A stretch of 64,000 nucleotides of DNA from Carnegiea gigantea (GCA_029747015.1 JAKOGI010000447.1:1-64000), one strand, 5' to 3'. Positions 46,301 to 58,079 are shown, counted from the stretch's first letter. Translations and numbers: made by a program. Notes: generated by a model from the letters alone, not told the origin.

Positions 46301-46761
46301 TAGCCACAAGTTACTTCCAAACTCAAAAGAAGCTGACTCCCAAGCAAGCCCGGTGGCAAGATTTCCTGGCTGAGTTTGACTATGTTATGGAGTATAAGCC
46401 AGGACGTGCCAATCTAGTGGCCGATGCCTTGAGCCGCAAGGGTGAACTTGCCAACATCAGTCGTCCTCAGGGCAACCTACGGGACCGCATTAAGGAGGGA
46501 CTCCAACATGATTCTCTCGCCCAGACCATCATCCAACTTGTCAAGGAGGGCAAGACACGGAGATTTTGGCAGGAAGATGGCTTGGTCCGCACTAAGGGCA
46601 AGCGCATCTATGTTCCTTCATATGACAACCTTCGGCGGGAAGTCATGAAGGAGTGTCATGATAGCAAGTGGGCGGGCCATCCAGGCATACACCGCACTCT
46701 TGCCCTTGTAGGAGATTCCTACTATTGGCCTCACTTGAAGGATGATATGAGGCCTATGTGA
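43372..46761 (+). CDS. Chromovirus gag-pol, first frame (gag, protease, RT, RNase H, integrase zinc finger)
   Basis: I choose ATG 43372 ([10 protein letters not shown]) because the frame upstream is LTR/PBS. Order by residue: a coiled-coil N-terminus (about 30-140), capsid region ([28 protein letters not shown]), basic Lys/Gly linker, zinc knuckle [13 protein letters not shown], protease [13 protein letters not shown] with [24 protein letters not shown] and catalytic [11 protein letters not shown], RNase H with [14 protein letters not shown], and the integrase H-H zinc finger start ([12 protein letters not shown]). It ends prematurely because one base is lost near 46750, and the rest of integrase is in the next frame. 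No stop codon interrupts the frame before that. Confidence 0.92.
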   Translation: MASSGTDAGNPQQGGKKGKDKNKDLSILVDDKLAEINHSMSDLTGRVDDMEKRIEELESTGDLEELRAEVQEAVKSLASNVDEEVRALRDGELQACKAEMMACKSEIEAYKARVEALETQLKVCMAAVANAGNGGSGQVSTTPKVNALQTPTYNGARNAREIDNFFWKFEAYFGAVGIIDEAQKVTLASFSLKDIALVWWRRRCDDVNRGSTPITTWDGFKTELKEQFYPKDAVKEARAKLRRLQHKEGHLREYVREFQELLLEIPNMGEEDALFAFLDGLSGWAKTELERRGVQDLASAIAAAESLNEYKRDSSKGQGKKNSGSGKGGGDRDKSPKRDKPSTDKGKGKKNDAPRKYSCFLCNGPHRVFECPKKGKLAAIVQKEEEQEEKKIASLKLLNAIHAKVEKQSRGRMYGETLINGKPLQALLDTGADTVYMAKELVDEVGLSYIKEGGYVKGVNARSLPIHGVARGTPIQIGQWKGKVDITVAPLDDKKFYLGIDFLDAVKAHLVPYTDTLCIMETGQPCNVPVKRGIDEGNMLSALQFSKGLKKKKPTFLATLKMKEEPKEVQAPKVIQEALGEFKDVMPAELPKRLPPRREVDHAIELEVGAKPPAFPPYRMAPPELEELRRQLKELLNAGYIRPSKSPYGAPVLFQKKHDGSLRLCIDYRALNKVTIKNKYPIPRIDDLFDQLGDARYFTKLDLRSGYYQVRIAEGDEPKTACATRYGSYEFLVMPFGLTNAPATFCTLMNKVLAPFLDRFVVVYLDDIVIYSKSLEEHVGHLREVFRTLRDNQLYVKKEKCSFAQEEVPFLGHIIGRGKLRMDPAKVKAILEWEPPTKVTELRSFLGLVNYYRRFIKGYSAIAAPLTDLLKKGRGWTWNQECQHAFNALKKAITEEPVLSLPDLNKPFELHTDASDFAIGGVLMQDGHPIAFESRKLNDTERRYTVQEKEMTAVIHCLRTWRHYLLGSKFTIKTDNVATSYFQTQKKLTPKQARWQDFLAEFDYVMEYKPGRANLVADALSRKGELANISRPQGNLRDRIKEGLQHDSLAQTIIQLVKEGKTRRFWQEDGLVRTKGKRIYVPSYDNLRREVMKECHDSKWAGHPGIHRTLALVGDSYYWPHLKDDMRPM

Positions 46762-47939
46762 AGACTTGTCTTGTGTGTCAACAAGACAAAGTGGAACAAG
46801 GTGCACCTGCGGGACTATTGGAGCCTCTTCCCATTCCCGAAAGACCGTGGGAAAGCGTCTCTATGGACTTCATCGTGGGGTTACCCACGAGTGATGGATA
46901 TAATTGGGTGCTTGTGGTGGTGGACCGATACTCTAAGTATGCCACTTTCATTCCCGCACCCAAGGAATGTTCCGCTGAGCAAGCCGCCTATTTATTCTTC
47001 AAACATGTGGTCAAGTATTGGGGCCTGCCTCGATCAATTGTGAGTAATCGGGACACTCGGTTCACAGGGCGATTTTGGACCGAGTTATTCAAGCTCATGG
47101 GATCCGAGCTTAACTTTTCTACTAGCTTCCATCCCCAAAGTGATGGACAGACCGAGAGGGCCAATGCTCTCTTGGAGCTTTACTTAAGGCACTATGTGAG
47201 TGCCAACCAAAAGGATTGGGCTAAGTTGCTTGATGTGGCCCAATTCTCATATAACCTACAAAGGAACGAGTCCACGGGCCAGAGTCCGTTTGAAATTGTT
47301 ACGGGGCAACAACCGTTGACCCCGAGTTCTCTTGCCACGGGGTACCGGGGACCGAGTCCACCCGCCTACAAGTTCGCCAAGGACTGGAATGACCAAGTGG
47401 GGGTGGCTCGAGCTTACTTGGAGAAAGCCTCCAAGAAAATGAAGAAGTGGGCGGATAAAAAGAGGCGCTCGAGGGAGTTCCAAGTCGGAGACCTCGTACT
47501 TGTCAAGATGTACAATCATGCGAGGTTAAGCGGCCGACATCGAGGTCTCATTCGCCGATATGAGGGACCTTTCCCCATCCTCAAGAAGGTGGGGGCGCAA
47601 GCTTACAAGGTGGAGTTGCCTCCCAAGATCAAGTACCCCCCCGTCTTTCATGTAAGCCTACTCAAGCCTTATCATGGGGACAATATGGATCCAAGTCGAG
47701 GTATCTCACATCGGGCACCTTTGGGCATCAGGGTGCAACATGACAAGGAAGTAGAAGAGGTCCTAGCCGATCGAGTGGTGCGACATTCCAACCAACCACC
47801 AACTCATGAACTCCTTGTCAAATGGAAAGGACTACCCGAGAGCGAGGCCAGCTGGGAACCCGTCCAACACTTATGGCAATTCAAGGAGCAAATTCGCGCG
47901 TACGAGGACAAAAAGGCAACGAGGACGTCGCCGGATTAA
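46758..47939 (+). CDS. Chromovirus pol, second frame (integrase core and chromodomain)
   Basis: The frame continues gag-pol after the shift: CLVCQQDK (Cys-Cys of the integrase zinc finger), SMDFIVGLP (first Asp), SNRDTRFTG (second Asp), [12 protein letters not shown] (Glu), and the GPF/Y module ([26 protein letters not shown]). It ends with a chromodomain ([30 protein letters not shown], about residues 335-385), which in chromoviruses steers integration to marked chromatin. The stop TAA is at 47937-47939, next to the PPT. Confidence 0.92.
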   Translation: MKTCLVCQQDKVEQGAPAGLLEPLPIPERPWESVSMDFIVGLPTSDGYNWVLVVVDRYSKYATFIPAPKECSAEQAAYLFFKHVVKYWGLPRSIVSNRDTRFTGRFWTELFKLMGSELNFSTSFHPQSDGQTERANALLELYLRHYVSANQKDWAKLLDVAQFSYNLQRNESTGQSPFEIVTGQQPLTPSSLATGYRGPSPPAYKFAKDWNDQVGVARAYLEKASKKMKKWADKKRRSREFQVGDLVLVKMYNHARLSGRHRGLIRRYEGPFPILKKVGAQAYKVELPPKIKYPPVFHVSLLKPYHGDNMDPSRGISHRAPLGIRVQHDKEVEEVLADRVVRHSNQPPTHELLVKWKGLPESEASWEPVQHLWQFKEQIRAYEDKKATRTSPD

Positions 47940-47940
47940 G

Positions 47941-47950
47941 TGGGGGAGGA
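47941..47950 (+). promoter_or_regulatory. Polypurine tract of the chromovirus
   Basis: TGGGGGAGGA lies directly before the 3' LTR and right after the stop codon of pol. It is the plus-strand primer site. Confidence 0.88.
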
Positions 47951-48398
47951 TGTCACGGACTGCTCTAGAATACTCTAGAATGCCCTGGATTTCCTTAGAG
48001 TATGTTCTAGAGGGTCCTCCAAGGTTTCAGAAGGTTCCACACAACTCCACACTTGTGTAGAACCTTAGATATTTGTATAGAACATTCTGGATGTACAATA
48101 TCAACCGTAGGATCAATTAGATCTCCACCGTCCATTGAGGAGGTGGTAGTGTATAAATACCCCCAAGGGGGCTCATTTGTAAGAAAGCATTCAAGTGCAA
48201 TACAAAGCATTCTCCCAAACTCCTTCTCTCTCTACTTTCTCTCTCTAAAGCTTTCTTAGAGTGTGAAGTGTGCTTACTTAGCTCCTCAAAGGCTAAGTCA
48301 AGCTTTCTTAAGGCTTACTAGCAAACAAGGCAAGAATCACAAGCAAAGTTTGCTAGGCCGCACGGGTCTAAGTTTGAGTGAATTATCGACCCGTGACA
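47951..48398 (+). repeat. 3' LTR of the chromovirus
   Basis: It is nearly identical to 42892-43340. TATAAATA is kept near 48152. Confidence 0.95.
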
Positions 48399-48443
48399 CA
48401 AGGTACATAGCTGATATGTGTGAGCTTAGCACATGCGTCGGTA

Positions 48444-49798
48444 ATGGCGGATTTAGAGTTTTGAATTAACGGTGTCCACCTACTCTACTACTATTTACAT
48501 TATTTTTTTGGTCTTCTTCAATTGTTTCCTTATCATAGAAAGGAATTTTAATTTAAAAAGCATGTCCCTTAATTTTAATTTGAAAAGCATGCTTTCACAT
48601 TCTATCTTCTGCTTCTTAAACAACCCGTAATCTCTCAATTGTATACAATACAAATCATACTTTTTAAAAGAAAAAGGCAAAAAATGTTTAATAAAATAAT
48701 TCATGGTGTGACCGAATTCATGAAATTTATATATTACAGAATGAAGCCTTGATAAAATCAGAAAGAAAAATTAAGAAAATTTATCAAAATCACTAAAGAA
48801 TATAGAAGAGCTAAAAACACCATTATAATTACACAATATTTAAGAAAATATAAACCAGATCGTGGTAACTTTCCACCTACCAAATCCTTCATCTCCTCCT
48901 CACCAATTCTTAGCCCAAATCACTACCCTTTGTGTCCATGACATGTATCTTGAGGCCAATGACCTCAAATCGAGAAGCGCCAACCACCTACAAGCCCAAT
49001 GACGGCCAACAATAAGGGCCACTCCATCCCCCCAATTAACCCTTCTTTATGCTCCTTCTCTGTCTTTCTCCTCTATCATAACAAGATGGTGAGATCGCAA
49101 AGAAGATGAGGTTCTTGATAAAGATGATGGTTGGTTTGTGAGTCTAGAAGATATTTTCCCAATTTGGGTCCTTGGTAACCCTTTTTTTTTTTTTGAGTTC
49201 AACTCAAAAGTAGATCAATGTGGGCAGAAGGAGAGTAAGAATCAAGAAATTTCTGGGCAAGGTTTTGGTTGGCCGATGATGAAAGGTGGGATTTTGCCCA
49301 TATTTTTATGCATACGGATTTTGGATGGTCTTCTTTAGATTTTTATTATCTATTTTTTTGAATAATCAACAAATAAGTGGAATAGGCAAATGCCACTACC
49401 ATTTGAGAAAAAAAAAACACAGATAAAGCATGCCAATTATAAATTCCAAAACTTCATAGGCACACAATTGCCGAGAAGGACTGAGATAAGATAGATGGTA
49501 TGACTGGCAGAGAGGCTCGAAACTCGAAGAATGAAGGTGCCTTCCGGCTTCAGCCTTTCTTTGTCTTTACTCTCTAATCATTGCTCATTGTACTAAAAAA
49601 AAAAAAATAAAACAAAATATCAGTAGCTGAAGTTTCTCAGGCAGGTCCACTTTAGCTAAAAAGGTCTCCAATGTTTTTTGGACTTTTTAGACTGGTCCAT
49701 CTATAATATTTTCATAACTCTGAAATTAGCCTATTAGAGTTTTTTTTGGATTGGGAGTGTCCATGGACACCCCTGAAGTGATCATAAATCTGACCATG
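48444..49798. mobile_element. Probable non-autonomous DNA transposon next to a splice site
   Basis: A 1355-bp stretch is flanked by a near-identical 10-mer (TGCGTCGGTA at 48434-48443, TGTGTCGGTA at 49799-49808). Its ends are weakly inverted (ATGGCGGATTTAGAG left; reverse-complement right CATGGTCAGATTTATGAT), and both carry a GTGTCCA motif. It has no transposase frame. The 9-10 bp duplication would suit a Mutator-like or hAT-like element. The evidence is modest. Confidence 0.4.
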
Positions 49799-49813
49799 TG
49801 TGTCGGTACCTTA

Positions 49814-50236
49814 GATATCCAGTCTTGGAGTCCATTCAAAACTACTTGTGGCCACGGTTATGCAAGCTTGATCAAAAAACACTGTACAAACAAATTCCCT
49901 TGACGTTCTATTCTTCTACGATAAATGCCACTGTTATAATCCTAAATTTGTAACTCAATAATTGATCATTGATAACTCTAACCGCAGACTGATTTCATCT
50001 CTTGATCTGATTAGGTATGAGTTGCACTATCACATGATCACATTTGGAAAGGTGCGTTGACACAATAGCTAACATTTTACTGTTCTTAAATTAGGGCTGT
50101 TTTGTTTTTGCTTTGCAGAAGCAGAATGAAGTTTACGTTCTACTTTCATGCACGTATTTTGTACCAAAAGGCAGCCCAAGTGCAATGCATGTCCTTTGAG
50201 AGGAGAGTGCAGACACTTTGCTAGTGCATTTGCAAG
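49814..50236 (+). pseudogene. DME/ROS1-like exons with the Fe-S cluster cysteines
   Basis: Exon 49814-49883 reads YPVLESIQNYLWPRLCKLDQ and ends in KT(L) before GTACAA. Exon 50015-50051 (after GATTAG) completes the Leu codon and reads YELHYHMITFGK before GTGCG. Exon 50154-50236 reads VFCTKRQPKCNACPLRGEC then RHFASAFA, giving C-X6-C-X2-C-X5-C at codons 50160, 50181, 50190 and 50208, the 4Fe-4S ligands of EndoIII-type glycosylases. The acceptor before 50154 is CAC, not CAG. The last exon ends AG before GTTGCT. Confidence 0.9.
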
Positions 50237-50335
50237 GTTGCTGCATGCTCTGCTAAGAAATAGGCCACTGCATTTTCCCCCAAACCTACTACGTTTTAGA
50301 TAAAATTCTTTACAAATGAGGAATTAAATATTAAG

Positions 50336-51332
50336 TTAAAATTCAAATGCTATTGAATTACCTTAGAAGGGGGTGAACAGAGTGATGATCAAAGTCATAA
50401 AATAATCAAAATAAAATGAAAAAAATAAATGTGGACGGGACATAAGTATTTTTTTAATGAGGTTGAGCCTCAACTAGACTTTAGTAATCACCTGAAGTTC
50501 TCTAACTTTAAGATTAATCAAATTTTATTAGGAGGAATTACACAACTCTAGGATGCACCTACTCTAAGTTCCAAATTACGAGTTGAGACTTCACAAGTCC
50601 TCGGTAGAGTTGACTCTTCAACTCTAATTATCCCACCCAGTTACAGCTTGGACAGCACCATTCAATAAATTAAGTAAACAAGAGAATGATATTTGCAAGT
50701 ATGACTCTTCGTTCTTGCTCTTCACTTGTGTATCTCCAAGTTTCAAAGGCTCCAATATTTATAGTCAACAGAATATCGCCGTTGGTGTCCTTCAAGGTAA
50801 GTGGCCATTATAATCAATTAAGGAGAATATCATCTTCAGTACATTTCAAGCCTTTGGCGATCATTTCAGACCCTTGAAGATTCAGCAGTTTACCTTTTCA
50901 AACTTGGCCAACATTTAACACAACTGTTACATTCTAGATTTGTTGTTGATCAATTAAATCACTAAGAATAATATTTTGCAACTATTTTCTACGGAAAAGG
51001 CAAGTATCAATCACATATGATTTTAGCCAAATCAATCCATAAGCTCTAAAATGTGCACATATAATCTTCCCAAGATAGCAAGCATTATTCGAAGATAATG
51101 TCACCTCGAATCATATCAAGAATATCACAAATTCAAATTTAATTCATAAATATCACAAATCTCTAAAGTAATTTTAGCATGCCAATATCTAGTTAAAATC
51201 ACAGCATATTAGAATAATAGTAATTCTAAGGTAAATCCAATTATAATATAATAAACATACTGGACCAACTCCTTTTTGTCTTTCATCAAAACATATTAAT
51301 GAAATACATTGCAAGCTTAAGGGAAGCTAAAA
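50336..51332 (-). repeat. 3' LTR (minus strand) of the gag-only SIRE-like element
   Basis: It matches 61775-63158: GAGTGATGATCAAAGTCAYAAAAT, TTTTTTAATGAGRTTGAGC, TACTCTAAGTTCCAA, AACAAGAGAATGATATTT, AATCACATATGATTTTARCC and TTTCATCAAAACATAT all recur in the same order. Numerous substitutions and small indels separate the copies. Confidence 0.82.
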
Positions 51333-51720
51333 ATCTTCCCTGTTTTGATGAAAGACAAACCCCAGTAAAAATAACGTATCAATACAATTTTTAATGACAC
51401 ATCATAAAAGCTTACCAAATATGTATCCCCCTTTGTCAGTTTCATAAAAAAGGTAGCACAAGAAAAATCAAAGCATATAAAAATTATGGCAAACACATAT
51501 AGCTTCCCTTATAAATCAATGGCATATAAGATGCTCTCCCTCAATCTATAACACTTATAAAAAATATAAGGGATTAAACACTAACATTTTGATCAAATCA
51601 TATATCCTAACATGTATGCATGCATTGACTTGATATTCTCATGACTATTATTAAGGATCAACATATAATAATATTAATATAACAGGTCTCCCCCTTCAAG
51701 AATAAATCAAGGTTATAGGG
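51333..51720 (-). promoter_or_regulatory. 3' UTR of the SIRE-like element with repeated polypurine motifs
   Basis: On the minus strand there are PPT-like tracts AACAGGGAAGAT (next to the LTR), AAAGGGGGATACA (about 51426-51440) and GAAGGGGGAGACC (about 51687-51700), a multi-PPT pattern as in the other SIRE-type element. A 19-bp inverted repeat (51275-51293 and 51341-51359) spans the LTR/PPT border. Confidence 0.6.
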
Positions 51721-51975
51721 AAATATCATTGCTAGATACCCTGCTTTGTGTGCAAATCATAATTAGGGGACCATATTATTAGAATATATTTAAAAGGGTC
51801 AATATTATGTGGAAACTATTTTAAGGGGACCGTTCATGGTTTTTATTTTCATTTTAGCCCTTAAACTTTTCATATTTGCATTTTAACCTCAATTCTTTAA
51901 AACTTACTTTTGAAAATTTTAATTTTGTGCATGTATAATTTTTCGTGTAAGTACTATTCGAGGCCCTTTTTCAAA

Positions 51976-51988
51976 TGGTATCAAAGCC
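51976..51988 (+). promoter_or_regulatory. Caulimovirid minus-strand primer site
   Basis: TGGTATCAAAGCC differs by one base from the TGGTATCAGAGCC site complementary to initiator tRNA-Met, used by Caulimoviridae to start reverse transcription. It lies just before the first coding region. Confidence 0.8.
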
Positions 51989-52055
51989 ACATGACCAAAG
52001 ATAATTAAGATAATTAAGCTAATTAATAATTAATTAAGCTAGTTAATTGTGATTA

Positions 52056-53760
52056 ATGCTTGAATCATCACCTGCTTACTCTAGTTCAAATTATTTACAC
52101 ATTGTTCACTTACCGGAAGGAATTTCTTCCGTAGCACCTCAATTAAACTATATTACTTATATAGTTTTAGAATTAAAGGCAGAATTAGCTAAAATTAAAA
52201 ATGAAGTCAAGGAGTTTAGGAAGCAATTATCTATAATTCACCTTTCTCTAGTTAACAAAGTTAGGCATAGCGGAAAATCTACTTCTAGTATTAGAAGTCC
52301 ATTTCAGCATAAGTATCCTTTTAACACCCAAAAAAAAAAAAAATTTCATTTCCTTTGTATGATATAAAAATTCAAAAATAAGTACGAGAAAAATCAGCTG
52401 GAAAAGGAAAAAAAGAAGAAGAGGATGGAGTATAAGCAATATATTCTTGAAGAACTAAAGAATATGTTTGAAAATGAGCAAAACCCTGAAGAATTAAACA
52501 AAATCATGGGTGCAATTATTGATAGAAATAAAGTATTATCTGGTAATAATGAAGAAACTAATAATGTCTAATTAGAACAAGAAATATATTAGCAGATGAA
52601 CCTAGTCAAGCTAGAAAATCTTAATGTTATACCTTTAGAAGAAATTAGAAGAAAACTACATAGAAAAGATGTTAAAATGACTATGGAAGATGAGATTAAT
52701 GAAATCAGAGAAGAAATCGACTTAGGTGAAATAGAGACCAATCTGGTTAACAATGTTATTCTTAAGCATGAAGAATTTGGTGGACCTTCTATAAGAAATA
52801 CTCATCTCATAGGACTTAGGTACGTTCCACCGGGATGTACAACCAGTTTTTCCTGTGGGTTCATCCCAAGGAAAACCATTACCTTTGAAGAAATTGACCT
52901 TACTCTAATTACCCAAACACGATACATCCTAAACATCGAAAGGGCCCGTAACAAAGAAGAAATATCTGAGCATTGAAAAAGAAGCATGAATAGTATTTTA
53001 AGTCTAAATACCACATGGACTGCTATGAATTTCCTAAGCTATATTGAACATAGCTTTTTCGGTATTGCAGTTGACTGGTATGATTTATTAAATGAAAACG
53101 ATAAAAACACATTAAGAATAATGGAAGCGCCAGCTGCAATGTTCAAAAATTTATGCAAGGAAGTCGAAACTGAGTTTATCGGAGCTAAACTTGATTCTGA
53201 AGAAAAAAAACAAGAGAATGGCAAAAAAAATTAATAACATAGAATTATGGGCTATTAGATATCTGAAAAATTATATTACTGAATTTAGTCAATTATTACA
53301 AAATTTGGGCATAATGAAACCAATCTTGGTATGTTCTATGACAAATTGCCATATTCGATAAATTCCATAATTAATGAAAAATACATTGCATGGCTTGAAA
53401 GAGCAGATGTCATTAATACTCCTGGTTCAAGAATTTCTTACTCGAGAAAATGGGTCAATGATCAATGTCTTGATCTCCAAAAGCAAAAGAAAATTAAGAA
53501 ACAGTCCTTAACTTATTGGGATTCACCTCACCAGTGGAGAAAAGAACCTGAAAAGAGAAGAAAAAGAAAATTTTATAGGAGAAAGAGCTTTAATAAACAA
53601 GGGGGCGAGAAATGTATAAGAAAATATTATAACAAACCAAGTCTTAACAACGTAAATTTTTTAGGGAAGCAGCTTATCATCCTGCAGGGAAAAACAACGG
53701 CAAATGATGGGCATGCAGAGAAGTAGGATATTATGTCAATGAATGCAAAAATTTAAAAAA
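52056..53760 (+). pseudogene. Caulimovirid N-terminal and capsid-like region
   Basis: Pieces: 52056-52365 with a coiled coil (VLELKAELAKIKNEVKEF); 52596-52976 (LEEIRRKLHRKDV, YVPPGCTTSFSCGFIPR, function not recognised); 52986-53234, capsid-like (FFGIAVDWYDLLNENDKN, MEAPAAMFKNLCKEVETEF); 53331-53726, basic (MFYDKLPYSINSIINEKY, then an Arg/Lys-rich stretch). A zinc-knuckle remnant is at about 53705-53746; the first Cys position is a stop and the His position is Tyr. The capsid would enclose viral DNA. At least five stops or shifts break the region. Confidence 0.72.
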
Positions 53761-54925
53761 TAACAAGCTTATTGAAACATTGGGTAGCCTAGATTATGTT
53801 GAGCTTAGTGAAGATAAAGCATTAACCTAGCCCTAAATAACAACAAAGAGATTGTTGAAATTATAATGGACAATGAATATGAAAAAAGTGATTATGAAGA
53901 AACCAGTCATATGATGAAAAGTAGCTCGATTATCTTGGTAATCTTCAAGAACAAGAGTTTGTTATGGACAACGAGAACAAAGAAGCCAAAGGAGATTGGA
54001 TGTTTCCCATAATTCAGAAAGACATGATCTATAAAAAATCCATCTTTCAATTAAAGAGTATGTATGTGTGTGAAATGATGGAAGGAGATTTAGAAATCAA
54101 AGATTCTTAGTATGATGTGGGAGAAGTCAATCTCATTAATTGAAAAAACATCCTTAAGCATATCAAAGGCAGAAAGTATAGGTATATCTATGTTGGAAGT
54201 GTCCAAGCTCAAATCACTCCATTACTATATTATAGTAAAGATATTGATCTTTATGCTTTATTTTGTGATATTAGACATACCAAATTTAATAATCAAATTA
54301 GCACAGGGATTAAGACTAACTTATGTAATTGATCAGTAGGATTTAATTATTGACATGAATATTATGTGAGTCTAAAAGATGAATTCACTAAAAACTTCCT
54401 ATCCCTTAAGATAAAATCAGTCGGAATGAATATGAAAAAAAGAAGATATCCATTAAGGATATTTTGGAAAATGATCTACAAATAAGATAACACTATAGAT
54501 CAAGACTAAGGTAACAATGATAGAGGGAAAATTTTTTTAATGTCCTACCCCTATGCAAAAGATCCAGAGGATTAAATCCAATTACATGAGATAAAAGTTG
54601 ATCATTCATGGATATCTAGCTTTGCAAACTCTATAAAAATCAATAATAAAAATGTAATAAAAATTGATAAGAATGGTAAATTACCATTAAACCCCAATTA
54701 TTAAGAAGCATGAGTACAAGATTAGAATGGGGAGAAGGGTCTTCATCAGTTAAAGAAGAGCTTAGTGAAGACGATACAATTAGGATAGCCAGTGAAATGA
54801 GTAGAATGAGTTTTGAACTTACAAAACACAGTGTAGACAAAAGTATGAGTCCAGATAGAAAAGTCATTGGATACAAAACAAGAACTGTTAGTGAGCCAAT
54901 TTAGGAGCATGAATTAGTAAACCAT

Positions 54926-56850
54926 ATGACTATGCAGATATACTATGAAGTCACCAGCATAAATCCTAATAGTATCTATATCCCAATAAGAGTATGCTTA
55001 GAGGGATATAATAAATATGAATTGAGTGTCTACATAGATAGTGGTTGTTCTGTATGTTTTGGCAGAAGAGCATTATTTCCAAAATTTATGTGGAAAAGAG
55101 CTAAAAATCCTTTATAAGTGAGAATAGCTAATAGCATTATGAGTCACAATGAAGCCATAAAAGGCTTATTCACAGAATTAGGAGGTGTACAATGCATTAT
55201 ACTAGTTCTATGGACTAATAATCAACCATCTCATGATATGATTATTAGAAATAATTTTCAGAGATTATATTCTCCATGCACACAGACCATAAATCAAATA
55301 ATATTTACAATGAATGGTCACTCAATTCCTATTGAAAAATTAAGTAAAGCTTACACTCATTAAAAAGTTAAGTTCACACGCAGTTAGCGTGGTCAGAAAG
55401 TAATGCCTGCACAGCGGGAGATAACACTGACAATTTCCCTACTGGAGTTATCTATTAAAGAGCAGATTGCTAAACAACAAGAGAATTATGCAAAGAACTC
55501 TACTCTGATAATCCTCTAAAGTTTTAGGATAAAGATAAGACATTTGCAAAAATTACTTTGTTAAATCCCATTACTATTATTCGACTCAAACAAATGGTGT
55601 ATACAGACCAGGATATCTAGGAATTTGATAAACAAATCAAAGAACGTCTAGATAAAAGATTAATCAGGGATAGTAAAAGTCTTTGCACCAGTCCTGCCTT
55701 CATAGTAAGAAATCCTGCAGAAGAAAAAAGAAGAAAAACAAGAATGATAATCAATTATAAAAAGTTTAATGATAATACTGTCTTTTATGGTTATTATATT
55801 CCTAACAAAATCGTCATTTTTAATAGAATTCAAGGAGCCTCTTGGTTCTCAAAAATGGATTGCAAAAATGGTTATTGGCAGATAAAAATAGATAAGGAAA
55901 GCATTCTTTTAACTACATTTAGTGCCCCACAAGGACATTATGAATGGATAGCAATGACATTTGGTCTTAAATATGCATCTCAAATATTCTAAAAAAGAAT
56001 GGACAACATCTTTAAATATCTTAATCACTGTTGTTCAGTTTACATTAATGATATCCTTGTCTTTTCCAAAACTATAGAGCCGCACAAAAATGATGCCTTA
56101 GCTATTACCCAAAGATGCATTGATCATGGTATTATACTTGGTAAGAACAAGTATATCTACGCTAAATAAGAAATTGAGTTCTTAGGTTTACAGATAAAAG
56201 TTGGATAAATCATCCTACACCAGCATATTCTGAAAAAAATAGAGAACTTTCCTTAAAAAATTGAAAATAGGAAGCAGTTAGAAAGGTTTTATGGATGCCT
56301 TAACTATGTTTCAGACTTCATTAAAGATTTAGCTAAATTAAGAAAACCATTATAGCAGAAACTCAAGAAAGAAGTAAATCGAACATGGACCCCTAGTGAT
56401 TCAAACATTGTTCAAAATTTCAAAAAGATGTGTAAAAGTCTTCTTGTTCTTCATTTGCCTAATGAAGAAGATGATTTAATTCTTGAGACAGATGTCAGCA
56501 ATGAATACTAGAGTGCGATACTCAAAATCAAAGGTAGAAAAAAAATACGTAAATATTACAGTGGAAGTTTTAATAAGGCAAAATGTAACTATCCCACAAT
56601 GAAAAAAGAAATCGTTGCAGTTATAAGGGGAATTGAAAAGGTTTTAATCTTTTTAACCCCAAAACCTTTTCTTATATGAACCGATTGCAAAGGAATACTT
56701 AGTTTTATGAAAAAGAATTTATCAAATATGCAAGTGTAAGGGTGACTCCTGCATTGGCAATTATAGCTTAACCTATTTTCCTTCTCTAGAACATATACAA
56801 GGACCGAAGAATTCTCTTGCAAAGAGTTTGACTCGAAAACTCGCCAATTG
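54926..56850 (+). pseudogene. Caulimovirid protease, reverse transcriptase and RNase H
   Basis: The protease block YIDSGCSVCFGRRALF is at about 55034-55080. RT pieces: IKERLDKRLIRDS and SPAFIVRNPAEE (about 55635-55725), MIINYKKFND (55744), WFSKMDCKNGYWQIKID (about 55845-55895), MTFGLKYASQIF (to 55990), and SVYINDILVFSK (about 56036-56070), where the usual D-D is N-D. RNase H follows: LILETDVSNEY (about 56477-56510), KKEIVAVIRGIEK (about 56600-56640) and a TDCKG segment (about 56680). Stops interrupt at least ten times, so it cannot be active. Confidence 0.82.
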
Positions 56851-57146
56851 TGATCATCAGAGCAGAACTCATGCCAGAAAATGAGGAAATCTATAATGGA
56901 ATATCATTGATACTAGAACGAGTTTCTCCTTCTAGTAAAGTCCTTGTAGATAATTTGGAGTTCCATACAAAAAGTAGATCATGTTTTGGTCTATTATTTT
57001 TTGCCTACCTAACAACTCCAAGATTTTACCTTCTAGAGTTACAAATAAACTACCTAAGGTGTCCTTATGATATTTAAGAAAAAAAAGTTCGCATGTTTAA
57101 GAAAAATGGTTCAATGAGTGGTACGCAGCCTGCAATGACTATTATC

Positions 57147-57272
57147 ATAATTGTTAGTATGATATTTGGAAAGCATTAAGTACTACAATATACTTTCCTA
57201 ATAAGTCTGATAATTGTTAGTATGATATTTGTAAAGCATGAAGTACTATAATATACTTTCTTGATAAGTATG
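57147..57272 (+). repeat. 63-bp tandem duplication
   Basis: ATAATTGTTAGTATGATATTTG starts at 57147 and 57210. The two copies differ at a few positions. It lies between RNase H and the next viral ORF. Confidence 0.85.
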
Positions 57273-57421
57273 CAGTTGGTGGTGTTTATTTCCTAGAAAA
57301 TTCAATATCTCTAAATGACCCCATCATTAAAGTCTGAAAATACGAGATGATAGTTTACTTTATGGAAATCCCATATTAAAAGTTCCCATTTTTCTCAAGA
57401 CTAATTAAATTTCAGCAATGC

Positions 57422-57800
57422 ATGTTTAGAAGGATCCATTGGATTCTTACATCTCTTGATGGTCCAATAAAAATTACATATACTAGATGCCTATATGTGG
57501 AAGTACATTGTGCACTAATCGAGTATGAAAATGGAAAAGCCAAATTAATTACTGATTCTTGTTTAGCAAGAGCCGTTGATTTTTACAACATTTATCATCA
57601 AAGTTGAGCATTAATTGAATGGAAAAAAAATGTTAATGCATTGCGAAAACACTACTTTCACCTATGACAATGAGTTTAAAGAATACACGAAGGTTGAGGG
57701 AGCAGTTTCAGAAGATATATTTGATTATCTCAGTGATGTTGGAGTTAGAAAATTCTTATCCGAAAAAGGAAAAACGTATCTTGAATTATTTGAGAAATGA
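57422..57800 (+). pseudogene. Downstream caulimovirid ORF of unknown function
   Basis: Two pieces, 57422-57607 (RRIHWILTSLDGPIKITYTR, LIEYENGKAKLITDSCLARA) and 57615-57800 (FTYDNEFKEYTKVEGAVSED, KFLSEKGKTYLELF), form one product broken by a stop at 57605-57607. Position, downstream of RNase H, suits the last ORF of a caulimovirid, but I do not recognise the function. Confidence 0.5.
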
Positions 57801-58079
57801 GATCTAGTGCATCTTTAATTTAATGAAGATTTTAATGATTATCCAGATCATAATGGTCTAGAAGATTTTATTGGATATGAAGGCATGCAGAATCTCAATA
57901 ATGATCTTGTTATCATTAAAATGCTCTGAAAATGGTTGCTCCATTATTGTACTAGTTTGATAAGTGTCAGGTGTGTAAAATAAAGCAATCTATTATAGTC
58001 ATGTGAATGTAGCTGTAGCCATGTGTAAAATCAGTATGTACTATAACTAATAGGGCATCCTATGTGCCCTCATCCCCTC

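Larger units (their letters stand above)
42892..48398 (+). mobile_element. Nearly intact Galadriel-like chromovirus (Ty3/gypsy)
   Basis: A 5507-bp element with LTRs of 449 and 448 bp (TGTCACGGA…CCGTGACA), CAAG duplicated at 42888-42891 and 48399-48402, a PBS, one long gag-pol frame broken only by a one-base loss near 46750, a C-terminal chromodomain and a PPT. The LTRs differ at about seven substitutions plus one indel (about 1.6%), so this is the youngest LTR element in the window. It sits in an intron of the glycosylase relic, in the same orientation. Clade by overall integrase pattern ([13 protein letters not shown]…FSYNLQRN) is likely Galadriel; this is tentative. Confidence 0.95.
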
